A stretch of DNA of 64,000 bases, from positions 124,001 to 188,000 of the forward strand of contig NZ_FONX01000002.1 in assembly GCF_900113035.1 (NCBI RefSeq). The letters are read 5' to 3'. Positions 44,479 through 56,033 of this stretch are shown here, piece after piece (position 1 is the first letter of the stretch; each line of letters begins with the position of its first letter). The position numbers were made by a program, and so were the translations under genes. Source of the DNA: Paracidovorax wautersii. GTDB lineage: Bacteria; Pseudomonadota; Gammaproteobacteria; Burkholderiales; Burkholderiaceae_C. The notes under the pieces are model-generated. The model searched no databases. It was not told where the DNA came from and saw only the letters and a program-made list of their open reading frames with translations.

Positions 44479-44883
44479 TCATTCCTGGATGACCCGAAAG
44501 CTCGCGTAGTGGTCGCCGGTGTAGTAGCAGGCGTCCGGCGTGCGCGGCGGGCCGCCGCAGACGATGCGACGGGCTCCCCGATTGCGCGCGCCGGGCGTGG
44601 CGACCGTGTATTCGCGGTAATAGCCCCGTTTGTTCGCCGGCAGCAACCGCTCGCGGTTGCCGAACACCGATCCGTCCTTGTCATGCGGGAAGGGGCCGCC
44701 CTGGTGGATCAGGGCGTAGGTTGCTCGCCCTTGTGGGGGCAACTCTGCCAATGCGATAGGGGGGGAACCGGTGATTTCCGGCGTGCTACGAGCCGATGCA
44801 GCCAGGGGAGCCAACGCGAACGCCAGCCCCAGAACACCTGCCCAACTTGCTTTGTACGCCTGCAGGGCGACAGCCTTCAACAT
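44479..44883 (-). CDS. Secreted barnase/RNase Sa-type guanyl-specific ribonuclease
   Basis: A 134-residue protein with a signal peptide (ends near 'ASARS', residue 33) and a mature N1/T1 family ribonuclease domain. The order of features matches RNase Sa/barnase: 'LPPQGRATYALIHQGGPF', 'VFGNRERLLP', the general base Glu in 'YYREYTV', basic residues in 'GARNRGARRIV' and the general acid His in 'GDHYASF'. A Cys pair (in 'IVCGG' and 'DACYY') may form a disulfide. It should cleave RNA 3' of G outside the cytoplasm. The barstar-type gene follows. Confidence 0.88.
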   Translation of the reverse strand: MLKAVALQAYKASWAGVLGLAFALAPLAASARSTPEITGSPPIALAELPPQGRATYALIHQGGPFPHDKDGSVFGNRERLLPANKRGYYREYTVATPGARNRGARRIVCGGPPRTPDACYYTGDHYASFRVIQE

Positions 44884-44961
44884 CCACTACGCCTTTCAGA
44901 AACTACGGGTTAACCCGGAATTTCGAGCCATTAGTGTGACGGAAAGGTGCTCAAAAAGCAA

Positions 44962-44988
44962 GCGCCTGCCCAATTGTTGGGCAGGCGC
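44962..44988 (-). terminator. Intrinsic terminator of maeB
   Basis: GCGCCTGCCCAA (44962-44973) pairs perfectly over 12 bp with TTGGGCAGGCGC (44977-44988) around a 3-base loop. On the minus strand it is followed by TTGCTTTTTG, so it ends the maeB transcript. Confidence 0.85.
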
Positions 44989-45038
44989 CATGCACTGAAA
45001 GTGCGCCAAAAAGTTAGCGCTTGCTCGTTCCTGCGGGC

Positions 45039-47351
45039 TTAGCGGGCCGCGTTGGCGTCGGCGACGGTCAGGGCCGTCATGTTGACGATGCGGCGCACGG
45101 TGGCGCTGGCCGTCAGGATATGCACCGGTTCGGACGCACCCAGCAGCACCGGGCCGATGGCGATGCCGCCGCCGGCGGCCGTCTTCAGCAGGTTGTAGGA
45201 GATGTTGGCCGCGTCGATGTTGGGCAGCACCAGCAGGTTGGCGCTGCCGGCCAGCGTGCTGTGGGGCATGACCTGGGCGCGCAGCGCGGCATCGAGCGCT
45301 ACGTCGCCGTGCATCTCGCCGTCCACTTCCAGCCAGGGGGCCTGCACGCGCAGCAGTTCCAGGGTCTGGCGCATCTTCACCGCGCTGGGCTGGTTGCTGG
45401 AGCCGAAGTTGGAGTGCGACAGCAGCGCCGCCTTGGGCTTGATGCCGAAGCGCATCATTTCCTCGGCCGCCATCACGGTGATCTCGGCCAGCTGTTCGGC
45501 CGTGGGGTCGTAGTTGACGTGCGTGTCCACCAGGAACACCTGGCGTTCGGGCAGCAGCAGGCCGTTCATGCAGGCGTAGGTGTTCACGCCGGCGCGCTTG
45601 CCGATCACCTGGTCGATGTAGTTCAGGTGGTGCGCCGTGTTGCCCCAGGTGCCGCAGATCATGCCGTCCACTTCGCCCTTGTGCAGCAGCATGGAGGCGA
45701 TCAGCGCCAGCCGGCGGCGCATCTCGATCTTGGCGATGGGCACGGTGATGCCCTTGCGCTCGGTCATGCGGTGGTAGGTCTGCCAGAAGTCGCGGTAGCG
45801 GTGGTCGTTCTCGACGTTGACCACGTCGTAGTCCACGCCTTCCTTCAGGCGCAGGCCGAACTTCTCGATGCGCTGGGCGATGATGGCCGGGCGGCCGATC
45901 AGCGTCGGGCGGGCGATCTTCTCGTCCACCACGATCTGCGCGGCGCGCAGCACGCGCTCTTCTTCACCTTCGGCATAGGCCACGCGCTTCTTGGAGGCCA
46001 GCTTGGCGGCATTGACGATGGGCTTCATCATCGTGCCGGAGGCATAGACGAAGGTCTGCAGATGGTCGCGGTAGGCGTCCATGTCGGCGATCGGGCGCTG
46101 GGCCACGCCGCTGTCGGCGGCGGCCTGGGCCACGGCCGGCGCGATCTTGATCATCAGCCGCGGGTCGAACGGCTTGGGGATAAGGTATTCGGGGCCGAAG
46201 GCCAGCGGCTCGCCCACATAGGCGGCAGCCACCACTTCGCTCTGCTCGGCCTGGGCCAGCTCGGCGATGGCATGCACCGCAGCGATCTCCATCTCCAGCG
46301 TGATGGTCGTCGCGCCGCAGTCCAGCGCGCCGCGGAAGATGTACGGGAAGCACAGGACGTTGTTGACCTGGTTCGGGTAGTCCGTGCGGCCGGTGGCCAT
46401 CACCACGTCGCCGCGCACCGCGTGGGCGTCTTCGGGCGTGATTTCGGGGTTGGGGTTGGCCAGCGCGAAGATGACCGGGCGGGCGGCCATCTTGGCCACC
46501 ATGGCGGGCTTGAGCACGCCGCCGGCCGACAGGCCCAGGAACACGTCGGCGCCTTCGATGACCTCGCCCAGGGTGCGCATGTCGGTCTTCTGGGCGAACT
46601 GGATCTTGTCCTCGTCCATCAGCTCGGTGCGGCCTTCATAGACCACGCCGGCCAGGTCGGTCACGAACACGTTCTCGCGCTTGAGGCCCACCTTCAGCAG
46701 CAGGTTCAGGCAGGCCAGCGCCGCGGCGCCCGCACCGGAGGCCACCAGGCGCACGGCGCCGATGTCCTTGCCCACCACCTTCAGGGCGTTGATCATGGCG
46801 GCGGCCACGGTGATGGCCGTGCCGTGCTGGTCATCGTGGAAGACGGGAATATTGAGGCGCTTGCGCAGCTCGCGCTCCACGTAGAAGCACTCGGGCGCCT
46901 TGATGTCTTCGAGGTTGATGGCGCCGAAGGTCGGCTCCAGCGCGGCGATGACCTCGACCAGCTTGGCCGGGTCTTTCTCGTTGATTTCGATGTCGAAGAC
47001 ATCGACGCCGGCGAACTTCTTGAACAGAACCGCCTTGCCTTCCATGACGGGCTTGGAGGCCAGCGCGCCGATGTCGCCCAGGCCCAGCACGGCCGTGCCG
47101 TTGGAGATCACGCCCACCAGGTTGCCGCGCGAGGTGTAGCGGAAGGCGGCGGCGGGGTCCTTGACGATCTCTTCGCAGGGAGCGGCCACGCCCGGCGAGT
47201 AGGCCAGCGCCAGATCGTGCTGGTTGACCATCTGCTTGGTGGCAGCGATGGCGATCTTTCCCGGCTTCGGAAACTCGTGGTATTCGAGGGCTGCTTGGCG
47301 CAGCAGGGCGCGCTTGTCAGGCGTGGCGTTGACCGGGGTCGTATCGGGCAT
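45039..47351 (-). CDS. maeB: NADP-dependent malic enzyme with phosphotransacetylase-like domain
   Basis: A 770-residue enzyme that decarboxylates malate to pyruvate with NADP+ reduction. Residues ~1-430 are the malic enzyme ('[12 protein letters not shown]', '[24 protein letters not shown]', '[10 protein letters not shown]', '[16 protein letters not shown]', 'SNPNPEI'-like '[14 protein letters not shown]'). The rest is a phosphate acetyltransferase-like domain ('[21 protein letters not shown]', '[10 protein letters not shown]') that usually has a regulatory role (acetyl-CoA inhibition). I chose ATG 47351 because GGAG lies 8 bases upstream; a TTG at 47384 would add 11 residues. Monocistronic, with a strong terminator. 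Confidence 0.94.
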   Translation of the reverse strand: MPDTTPVNATPDKRALLRQAALEYHEFPKPGKIAIAATKQMVNQHDLALAYSPGVAAPCEEIVKDPAAAFRYTSRGNLVGVISNGTAVLGLGDIGALASKPVMEGKAVLFKKFAGVDVFDIEINEKDPAKLVEVIAALEPTFGAINLEDIKAPECFYVERELRKRLNIPVFHDDQHGTAITVAAAMINALKVVGKDIGAVRLVASGAGAAALACLNLLLKVGLKRENVFVTDLAGVVYEGRTELMDEDKIQFAQKTDMRTLGEVIEGADVFLGLSAGGVLKPAMVAKMAARPVIFALANPNPEITPEDAHAVRGDVVMATGRTDYPNQVNNVLCFPYIFRGALDCGATTITLEMEIAAVHAIAELAQAEQSEVVAAAYVGEPLAFGPEYLIPKPFDPRLMIKIAPAVAQAAADSGVAQRPIADMDAYRDHLQTFVYASGTMMKPIVNAAKLASKKRVAYAEGEEERVLRAAQIVVDEKIARPTLIGRPAIIAQRIEKFGLRLKEGVDYDVVNVENDHRYRDFWQTYHRMTERKGITVPIAKIEMRRRLALIASMLLHKGEVDGMICGTWGNTAHHLNYIDQVIGKRAGVNTYACMNGLLLPERQVFLVDTHVNYDPTAEQLAEITVMAAEEMMRFGIKPKAALLSHSNFGSSNQPSAVKMRQTLELLRVQAPWLEVDGEMHGDVALDAALRAQVMPHSTLAGSANLLVLPNIDAANISYNLLKTAAGGGIAIGPVLLGASEPVHILTASATVRRIVNMTALTVADANAAR

Positions 47352-47537
47352 CAGGCGGGTCTCCAGCTCTGTAAAGTCTGCCAAACCTCGCCAACAGAGC
47401 GCTCGAAGGCGGGTCGGGGTCGTAGGGGGTGAGATTGTAGTCAGCCTGCCGCCCCCACCCTGTTAAGCAATTGGTCTTAATCCGGGTGAATCACCCCTGA
47501 CCCGGATGCGTGCCCTGCGGCCTGGGGCGCGCCGGTG

Positions 47538-49009
47538 TCACATGGGGTCGAGCGGGAACACCGGCCGGCGCACGTTCCTGAACGGAAAGAGCGCGTAGTT
47601 GGAGCTCGTCACCCCCGTGGGGCTGTCGCACTCGACCAGGGCGTGCGAGAGCGGCACGAACACCGGCCGGCAGTACATGCGCGACTTGAGCAGCACGAAG
47701 CGGTGGGCCGTCGGGTCCAGGCCCACGCAGGAGAAGACGCCCAGATCCCAGGGCTCGTGCGTGCGCTCGGTCACCACGATGCGCGCGGCGCCGGTGTCCA
47801 GCAGCACCGTGCGCCCCATCGCGCAGCGCTGGCCGGTGTAGATGGGGCCGGTCACGGTGTATTCGCCATCGCTGAGGGCGATCACCGTGCCCTCGACCGC
47901 CACCGGCTCCTTGGCCACGCCGAGCTGCGTGAGCGGCACCTTGTTGCCCAGCCGCACTGTGATGCGCGCGCCCACGCCGGCCGCCACCAGTTCGGCCACG
48001 GCCTCGGGGTCGCACAGGGGGCCCACGGCGATGTCGGTGAGGCCCTGGGCCAGCGCCGCCTGCAGCACGTCCATGGCGTCGCAGGTGCCGCCGGACATGC
48101 AGTTGTCGCTGTGGTCCAGCAGCAGCACCGGGCGGTCCGCGCCTTGGGCCAGGGCCTGGGCACGTCGCAGGGAGGTGTCCAGCGGCTCGCTGTCGTAGAT
48201 GAATTCGGCGCGCTCCTGCCAGATCGCCTCGGCGATGCGCTCGGCCGCGGCCTGGGCCGGCGCAGGGTCGTCAGCGCGGGCCGTGACCACCACGCTCATG
48301 CAGGGCGCCTCGATGTCGGCCAGCGAAAAGCCCGCGAACACCGTCACGGCGGGAACGCCCTCGGCCTCCGCTGCGCGCGCCGCGTCCACCGCCCGCAGCA
48401 TCGCGCCCTGCAGCGTGGTGCTGCGCAGCGTGTGGCCCATCATGGGCAGCGGGTGCCAGTGCACGGTGTAGCGCGCCCGGCCCTGCAGCATGTCCAGCAG
48501 CAGGCGGCCGGCGTGCTCGCCGGTCTCGTACATGTCCACGTGTGGATAGGTCTTGAAGCCCACCATCACGTCGGCGTTGGCGATCATCTTGGGCGTGATG
48601 TTGCCGTGCAGGTCCAGCGCCACGGCTATGGGCACGCCGGGCGCTGCCGCGCGCACGCGTTCCAGCAGGTCGCCTTCGCCGTCGGGGCTGTTTTCGGCCA
48701 CCATGGCGCCGTGCAGATCCAGCAGGATGGCGTCGCAGCCGGGTGCGGCCTCGACGATGCGGCGGGTGAGTTCGTCGTAGGCGGCGGCATGCACCGGGCC
48801 GCTGGGATTGGCCATGGCCGACACGGGCGTCACCATCTCGGCGTTCAAGGACCGGGCCAGGTCGATGAACGCCGCCATGGCGGTGCGCATGCCCAGGTTG
48901 TCCTGCAGGGCGTCGTGCCCGTAGCGGGGCGAGAAGGCTTCCAGCGGCGTGGGCACCGGCGAGAAGGTGTTGGTCTCGTGGTTGAGCCGTGCGATCAGGA
49001 ATTTCATCG

Positions 49010-49013
<4 letters not shown>
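47538..49013 (-). CDS. M81-family metallopeptidase (MlrC-like)
   Basis: A 491-residue protein of the M81/MlrC family, named after microcystinase C. The start 'MKFLIARLNHETNTFSPVPT' is diagnostic. 'AILLDLHGAMVAE' and 'VALDLHGNITPKMI' hold the metal-site Asp/His, 'TYPHVDMYETG' a further His, and 'LLLDHSDNCMSGGTCDAMDVL' the second domain. Such proteins cleave small peptides or amides; many catabolic operons carry one of unknown substrate. It overlaps the upstream amidohydrolase gene by four bases and ends the transporter operon. Confidence 0.88.
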
Positions 49014-50263
<1,250 letters not shown>

Positions 50264-50315
50264 GTCCACGGTCGGTGATCCTCGATGGGGGCGGGTGTTG
50301 GAGAAAGTGCGTGCT

Positions 50316-51016
<701 letters not shown>

Positions 51017-51020
<4 letters not shown>

Positions 51021-51790
51021 GCCTTGCCCCCGGTGATCATGTTGCCCAGATAGGCGCTGCGCACCCGCTCGTCGCTGCGGATGGCGTGCGGATGGCCTTC
51101 GGCCAGCACGCGGCCCTGCTGCATGACGGTGACGGTGTCGGAGATGTCCATCACGATGTTCATGTTGTGCTCGATGAGCACCACCGTGTGCTCGTCCTTG
51201 AGGCCCTGGATCAGCCGCTTCATGTCGTCCAGGTCGTCGATGCCCATGCCCGAGGTGGGCTCGTCGAGGAAGATGGCCTTCGGCCCCGCGGCCAGCGCCA
51301 TGCCTACTTCCAGCCGGCGCTGCTGGCCGTGCGAGAGGTTGCCCACGGGCGTGTCGGCATGGCGCTCCAGGCCCAGCCGAGCCAGCACGCGGGCCACCAC
51401 GTCGGCGCGGGAGCGGGCGCCCAAGGGCGCGCTCCAGCAGTTGAGGGCCTGCGCGGGCGCCGTGCCCTGCGCGGCCAGCCGCAGGTTCTCGCGCACCGGC
51501 AGCGTGAGAAAGAGGCTGGTCACCTGGAACGAGCGCGCCATGCCGCGCTGCACGCGGCGGTGGGCGGGCTCGCGCGTCACGTCGTGGCCGTCGAACACGA
51601 TGCGACCGCCGCTCACCGCCTTGGTGCCGGTGAGCATGTGGAACAGCGTGGTCTTGCCCGCGCCGTTGGGGCCGATCACCGAATGCACGGTGTTCGCGCG
51701 CACCTTGAGGTCCACGCCCGAGAGCGCGGCGAACTTGTCGTAGCGCTTTTCCACGCCGATGGCTTCCAGCAGGATGGGTGCGGCGCTCAT
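51017..51790 (-). CDS. livG: LIV-type ABC transporter ATP-binding protein LivG
   Basis: A 257-residue ATPase. Walker A 'GPNGAGKTTL', 'GMARSFQVTSLF' Q-loop region, signature 'LSHGQQRRL', Walker B 'AIFLDEPTSG' and H-loop 'VLIEHNMNIVM'. 'FQV' rather than 'FQ-x-x-R' and LSHGQ are usual for this subfamily. Overlaps with livM and livF indicate a tightly coupled operon. Confidence 0.93.
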
Positions 51791-52803
51791 GCTTTGTCTC
51801 CCGTGCCGGCGGCGGCTTCCGAAGGCTTCTTCGCCGTGGCGTTCGCGCCGCGCAGGCGGTTCCAGGCCGATTCGAACAGGCCCCAGAGGCCGCGTTGCAT
51901 CCCCAGGCTGATCACCATCAGGACCACGCCCAGCAGCAGCAGCCAGCGCGGCCACAGGGTGGAGAGCCAGTCGCCCACGATCAGGTAGAAGGCCGAACCC
52001 AGCAGCGAGGCCAGCAGGTTGCCGGTGCCGCCGATCACGGTCATCACGAGGATCATCTCGCTCGTGTGATATTCGGCGCTCGCCAGCGGGGCGATGCCGG
52101 TCATCATGGCGTGCAGCGCGCCGGCCAGGCCCGTGACGGCACCGGAGATGACGAAGGCCTGCAGCTTCAGCAGCCTGAGGTCGTAGCCGATGGCGCCCGC
52201 GCGCTCCTCGTTGTCGCGCACGGCCAGCAGGGTGCGGCCGAAGACCGAGGCCGACACGTTCTGCAGCAGCCAGAAGGCGACGAGGAACACCACGGCCACG
52301 AAGCCGTAGTACTGCCAGGGCGAGACGAGCGGCCACAGCGTGAACCCGCCCACGGCCAGCGAGGGGCGCGGGATGTCCATCAGGCCGTTGTCGCCGCCCG
52401 TGAGCCCGGGCATGGAGTAGGCGAGGAAGTAGAACATCTGCGCGAAGGCGAGCGTCAGCATCACGAAGTAGGTGCCGCGCTGCCGGATCGCGACCCAGCC
52501 CACCAGCGCCGCGCCCACCGCGCCCGCCACCACGGCGAGCGCCAGGGCCAGCGGCATGGGCAGGGGCCAGCGCGTGAGCGTGAGGGCGATGGTGTAGCTG
52601 CCCAGCCCGAAGAAGATGCCCTGCCCGAAGGACAAGAGCCCCGTGTGCCCCAGCAGCAGGTTGCAGCCCATTGCCGCGAGGCCGTAGATCAGCACCTCGC
52701 TGGCCAGGGAGCCGGACTGCATGGTGAGCGGCATCGCCAGCACGAAGGCCAGGGCCAGCAGCAGGTGGAAGTGTTTGCGCAAGAGCGTCATGGCGGTGTT
52801 CAT
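51787..52803 (-). CDS. livM: LIV-type ABC transporter permease LivM
   Basis: A 338-residue inner-membrane permease with about ten hydrophobic segments. 'GLAAMGCNLLLGHTGLLSFGQGIFFGLGSY' and 'RDNEERAGAIGYDLRLLKLQAF' (split over the coupling loop) identify the LivM branch. The start at 52803 was chosen by overlap with livH (ATGA) and by the first membrane segment at residues 12-30. The C-terminal tail is basic. Confidence 0.93.
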   Translation of the reverse strand: MNTAMTLLRKHFHLLLALAFVLAMPLTMQSGSLASEVLIYGLAAMGCNLLLGHTGLLSFGQGIFFGLGSYTIALTLTRWPLPMPLALALAVVAGAVGAALVGWVAIRQRGTYFVMLTLAFAQMFYFLAYSMPGLTGGDNGLMDIPRPSLAVGGFTLWPLVSPWQYYGFVAVVFLVAFWLLQNVSASVFGRTLLAVRDNEERAGAIGYDLRLLKLQAFVISGAVTGLAGALHAMMTGIAPLASAEYHTSEMILVMTVIGGTGNLLASLLGSAFYLIVGDWLSTLWPRWLLLLGVVLMVISLGMQRGLWGLFESAWNRLRGANATAKKPSEAAAGTGDKA

Positions 52804-53660
52804 CCTTTGCGGCCCAGCAGGCCATGCGGGCGCAGCAGCAGCACGGCGGCCATGGCGATGTAGATCATCAGGCGTGCCCCTTCGGGCCAGACGGTGCTCA
52901 TCACGCTCTGCACGATGCCGATCAGGAGCCCCCCGACCAGTGCGCCACCGAAGCTGCCCATGCCGCCCACGACGACGACCACGAAGGCCACGCCCAGCGC
53001 CTCGATGCCCATGAAGGGCTCGGCGCCGCGGATGGGCGCGGCCAGCACGCCCGCGATGGCGGCGGTGGCCGCACCCAGCGCGAACACCAGGCTGAAGATG
53101 CGGAATACGTTGATGCCCAGCAGCGACACCATCTCGGTCGATTCGCTGCCGGCGCGCACCGCGCTGCCCAGGCGCGTGCCTTCGAGCACCCACCACAGGC
53201 CCACGGCCAGCACGGCGGTGAAGCCGATCACGAAGAGCCGGTATTTGGGATAGACGAAGCTGCCCCACATCACCACGCCCTGCAGCAGGTCGGGCACCGC
53301 CACGCTGTCGCCCAGCGGGCCCCACTGCAGGATCACCAGCTCCTGGATGGCAAGCGCCAGGCCCACGGTGACGAGGATGTGGAACTCGTGCGGCTTGGCG
53401 TACACGTGGCGCAGCACCAGCTTCTCGGTGAGCCAGCCCAGGGCGCCCACCACCAGCGGCACCACGGCCAGGGCGAGCCAGAAGCTCAGGCTCCAGCGCG
53501 TCATCTGGTAGCAGAAATACGCGCCCAGCAGATAGAACGCGCCATGCGCGAAGTTCACGAAGCGCAGCAGGCCGAACACGATGGACAGGCCGACGGCCAG
53601 CAGGAAATACAGCATGCCGATGCCGATCCCGTTGATGACCTGTAGCAGGTAGATGCTCAT
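52800..53660 (-). CDS. livH: LIV-type ABC transporter permease LivH
   Basis: A 286-residue permease with eight or nine hydrophobic segments. 'GMLYFLLAVGLSIVFGLLRFVNFAHGAFYLLGAY' at the N terminus is characteristic of LivH, and 'GAATAAIAGVLAAPIRG' and 'GGMGSFGGALVGG' follow the family. It pairs with LivM to form the channel. Confidence 0.93.
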   Translation of the reverse strand: MSIYLLQVINGIGIGMLYFLLAVGLSIVFGLLRFVNFAHGAFYLLGAYFCYQMTRWSLSFWLALAVVPLVVGALGWLTEKLVLRHVYAKPHEFHILVTVGLALAIQELVILQWGPLGDSVAVPDLLQGVVMWGSFVYPKYRLFVIGFTAVLAVGLWWVLEGTRLGSAVRAGSESTEMVSLLGINVFRIFSLVFALGAATAAIAGVLAAPIRGAEPFMGIEALGVAFVVVVVGGMGSFGGALVGGLLIGIVQSVMSTVWPEGARLMIYIAMAAVLLLRPHGLLGRKG

Positions 53661-53767
53661 GGAGTGGGGCTGGGGCAGAAGGGAAAGGTGGCCCCGCCGC
53701 CAGCAGACGGGCGGGCGGGGCGGCGGCGCGCGTGGGCGGCGCGGGGTGCGAGTGCCGGGTGGGGAGG

Positions 53768-54973
53768 TCAGCCCAGCTTGCAGCCGGTCTGGTCCAGCGG
53801 CAGGAACGACTTGCCGGAACTCACCACGTCCACGTAGTCGTCCTTGTTCGCCATCTTGGCCTTGGGCTTGCCCTTGAGCAGGTAGTAGTTCTTGAGCACT
53901 TGGTGGTCACCCTTGCGGATCTCTTCCTCGCCCGTCAGGCCCGCGTACTTCATTCCCTCCATCGCCGCGACCACGGCCTTCGGGTCCGCCGTGCCGGCCT
54001 TGATGATCCCGTCGATCAGCAGCTTGGTGCAGATGTACGAGCCCGCCAGGCTGTAGTTGGGGTTGGACTTGAACTTCTCCTGGCTGCGCTTGACCAGTTC
54101 CAGGTTCAGCGGGGCGTTCACCGTGTGCCAGTACTGCGCGCCGAAATAGATGCCGTCGCACAGGTCCGCACCAAGCGATTCGAACTGCTCCAGCCCCGAG
54201 GCCCAGGCGATCAGGATGGTCATGTTCTTGTGCATGCCGAAGCTCACCGCTTGGCGCAGCGCGTCCGACGACTGCGAGCCGAAGTTCAGCAGCAGCAGCA
54301 CGTCGGGCTTGGCGGCCATGGCGTTGGTCAGGTAGCCGCTGAATTCCTTTTCGGACAGCGAGTGGTAGCTGTTGCCGACGTGCTCCAGGCCCTTGTCCTT
54401 GAAGACCTTCTTGGCGGCCGACAGCAGGCCGTCGCCGAACACGTATTGCGGCGTGATGGTGTACCAGCGCTTGGCCTTGGGCAGGATGTCCGCAAGCGGG
54501 CGCACCGTCTGTTCGATGGCGCCGAAGGTGGGCACCGACCAGCGGAAGGTGGCGCTGTTGCAGTCCTTGCCGGTGATCTCGTCGGCGCCGGCGGTGGTGA
54601 TGAACACGCCGCCGATCTTCTCCGCCTCCTTGCCCATCGCCAGCGATTCGGAAGACAGGATGCCGCCGGCGAAGAAGCGCGTGCCTTGCTGCTCGGACGC
54701 TTCCTGCACCTTGCGCACGGCGGTGGCGGGCTTGCCTTCGGTGTCGAGCACGGTGTAGGCCAGGGGGCGGCCCAGGGCCTTGCCGTACTGCTCGATGGCC
54801 AGCTTCATGCCCAGGTCGGCGAACTTGCCGTTGGCCGCGAAGGCGCCGGACATGGGCACCGGGCAGCCGAACTGGATCGCCCCCGTGGACTGCGCCCAGG
54901 CGCTGCGCGCGAGGCCCAGCGATGCGGGCAGCGCGCCCAGTGCGGAGAGTTGCAAGAGATGGCGGCGTTGCAT
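53768..54973 (-). CDS. LIV-type ABC transporter substrate-binding protein
   Basis: A 401-residue periplasmic binding protein of type I fold (Peripla_BP_6). The signal peptide has a Tat-like or Sec start 'MQRRHLLQLSALGALPASLGLARSAWAQ' around the cleavage at about residue 28; the double Arg is suggestive of Tat but not conclusive. 'IQFGCPVPMSGAFAANGK' is the usual first strand. Ligands of this branch include amino acids, amides and urea. It is the first gene of the operon, 108 bases before livH, and faces the divergent GntR-type regulator. Confidence 0.9.
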   Translation of the reverse strand: MQRRHLLQLSALGALPASLGLARSAWAQSTGAIQFGCPVPMSGAFAANGKFADLGMKLAIEQYGKALGRPLAYTVLDTEGKPATAVRKVQEASEQQGTRFFAGGILSSESLAMGKEAEKIGGVFITTAGADEITGKDCNSATFRWSVPTFGAIEQTVRPLADILPKAKRWYTITPQYVFGDGLLSAAKKVFKDKGLEHVGNSYHSLSEKEFSGYLTNAMAAKPDVLLLLNFGSQSSDALRQAVSFGMHKNMTILIAWASGLEQFESLGADLCDGIYFGAQYWHTVNAPLNLELVKRSQEKFKSNPNYSLAGSYICTKLLIDGIIKAGTADPKAVVAAMEGMKYAGLTGEEEIRKGDHQVLKNYYLLKGKPKAKMANKDDYVDVVSSGKSFLPLDQTGCKLG

Positions 54974-55030
54974 GGGTAAAGCTCCTGTGGGGGTGAGGCC
55001 GGCTGGCTTCGACAAAGCCTGGGCACGGCT

Positions 55031-55154
55031 CTTTGCAAAGCACGTGGCGTGCCACGTATCTTTCCTATTTATAGTGATAAATAGAACAAATGCCGTGCAG
55101 GTAAACCCTGCTTGCCGCTTCGCTGCCCGTTCGTGGTGCATACACTGCACCACG
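55031..55154. promoter_or_regulatory. Cluster of dyads in the divergent operon/regulator region
   Basis: Four perfect dyads lie between the two starts: CTTTGCAAAG (55031-55040); ACGTGGC-GT-GCCACGT (55042-55057); CTATTTAT-AGTG-ATAAATAG (55065-55084); and CGTGGTGCA-TACAC-TGCACCACG (55132-55154). The last contains the TGGT...ACCA pattern common in FadR-type GntR operators. The AT-rich third dyad may overlap a -10 region. Confidence 0.6.
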
Positions 55155-55219
55155 GAGCCGACGGCCAGGCGTCCTGCACCGTGCCGCACCCTTTCCCGCC
55201 CTCAAACCTGCAACCCACC

Positions 55220-56026
55220 ATGGCCACGAAACCGCCCGCCGGCAAGCCGATCAAGTCCCTCAAGCGCTCCGACATGGTGGCGCAGGAGATCAAGCGGCTC
55301 ATCACCGAGAAGAACCTGAGCCCGGGCGACCGGCTGCCGCGCGAGGTCGAGCTGCAGGCGCAGTTCGAGGTGAGCAAGGGCACCATCCGCGAGGCGCTCA
55401 AGTCGCTGGAGGTGCAGGGGCTGGTGACCATTTCCACCGGCCCGTCGGGCGGCGGCACCATCGCCGAGGTGCCGCTGGACCGCACGCTGCAGTTCCTGCA
55501 GAACTACCTGTTCTTCAAGGACGTGACCATCGACGACATCTATGCCGTGCGCCAGTTCCTGGAGCCCGAACTGGCGGCCGGCGCGGTGCCGCACCTGACC
55601 GACGCCGATTTCGAGGCGCTGGAGCACAGCATCGCCTGCTGCGACCCCCATTCCAGCAGCGACGATCTGCTCAGCCAGCGTCGCGAGGACGTGAACTTCC
55701 ACGACATCCTGGCCGCGGCCAACCCGAACCCGTTCCTGCGCTTCGCCTGCGAGCTGATCAACGAGATGCTGCGCCAGCTCATCGTGTACGGCAACCGCAC
55801 CCCGAAGGCCGAGCACCGCCGCTTCGGCGAAGCCAACGCCCGCTTCCACCGCGAGATCGTCCAGGCGGCGCGGGCGCGCGACGCCGCCCTGGTGCGCGAG
55901 CTGATGGCGCGGCACATGCTGGACGCAGCCAACAGCGTCCAGCGCATGAAGGGCCGCATCCAGGGCCGGCTGATCCTGGACACCGACACGCTGCGCGGCC
56001 CGCGGACGGTCCACCGGCGCCAGTAG
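55220..56026 (+). CDS. GntR-family (FadR subfamily) transcriptional regulator
   Basis: A 268-residue repressor. The N-terminal winged helix shows 'GDRLPREVELQAQFEVSKGTIREALKSLEVQGLV' with the usual 'GGGTIAEV' wing. The helical C-terminal FCD domain carries a likely metal-binding set ('DVNFHDILAAANPNPFL', 'NARFHREIVQAA', 'MARHMLDAA'). It is divergent from the seven-gene transporter/amidase operon, so it most likely represses it until a pathway compound binds. ATG at 55220. Confidence 0.92.
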   Translation: MATKPPAGKPIKSLKRSDMVAQEIKRLITEKNLSPGDRLPREVELQAQFEVSKGTIREALKSLEVQGLVTISTGPSGGGTIAEVPLDRTLQFLQNYLFFKDVTIDDIYAVRQFLEPELAAGAVPHLTDADFEALEHSIACCDPHSSSDDLLSQRREDVNFHDILAAANPNPFLRFACELINEMLRQLIVYGNRTPKAEHRRFGEANARFHREIVQAARARDAALVRELMARHMLDAANSVQRMKGRIQGRLILDTDTLRGPRTVHRRQ

Positions 56027-56033
56027 CGGCAGT

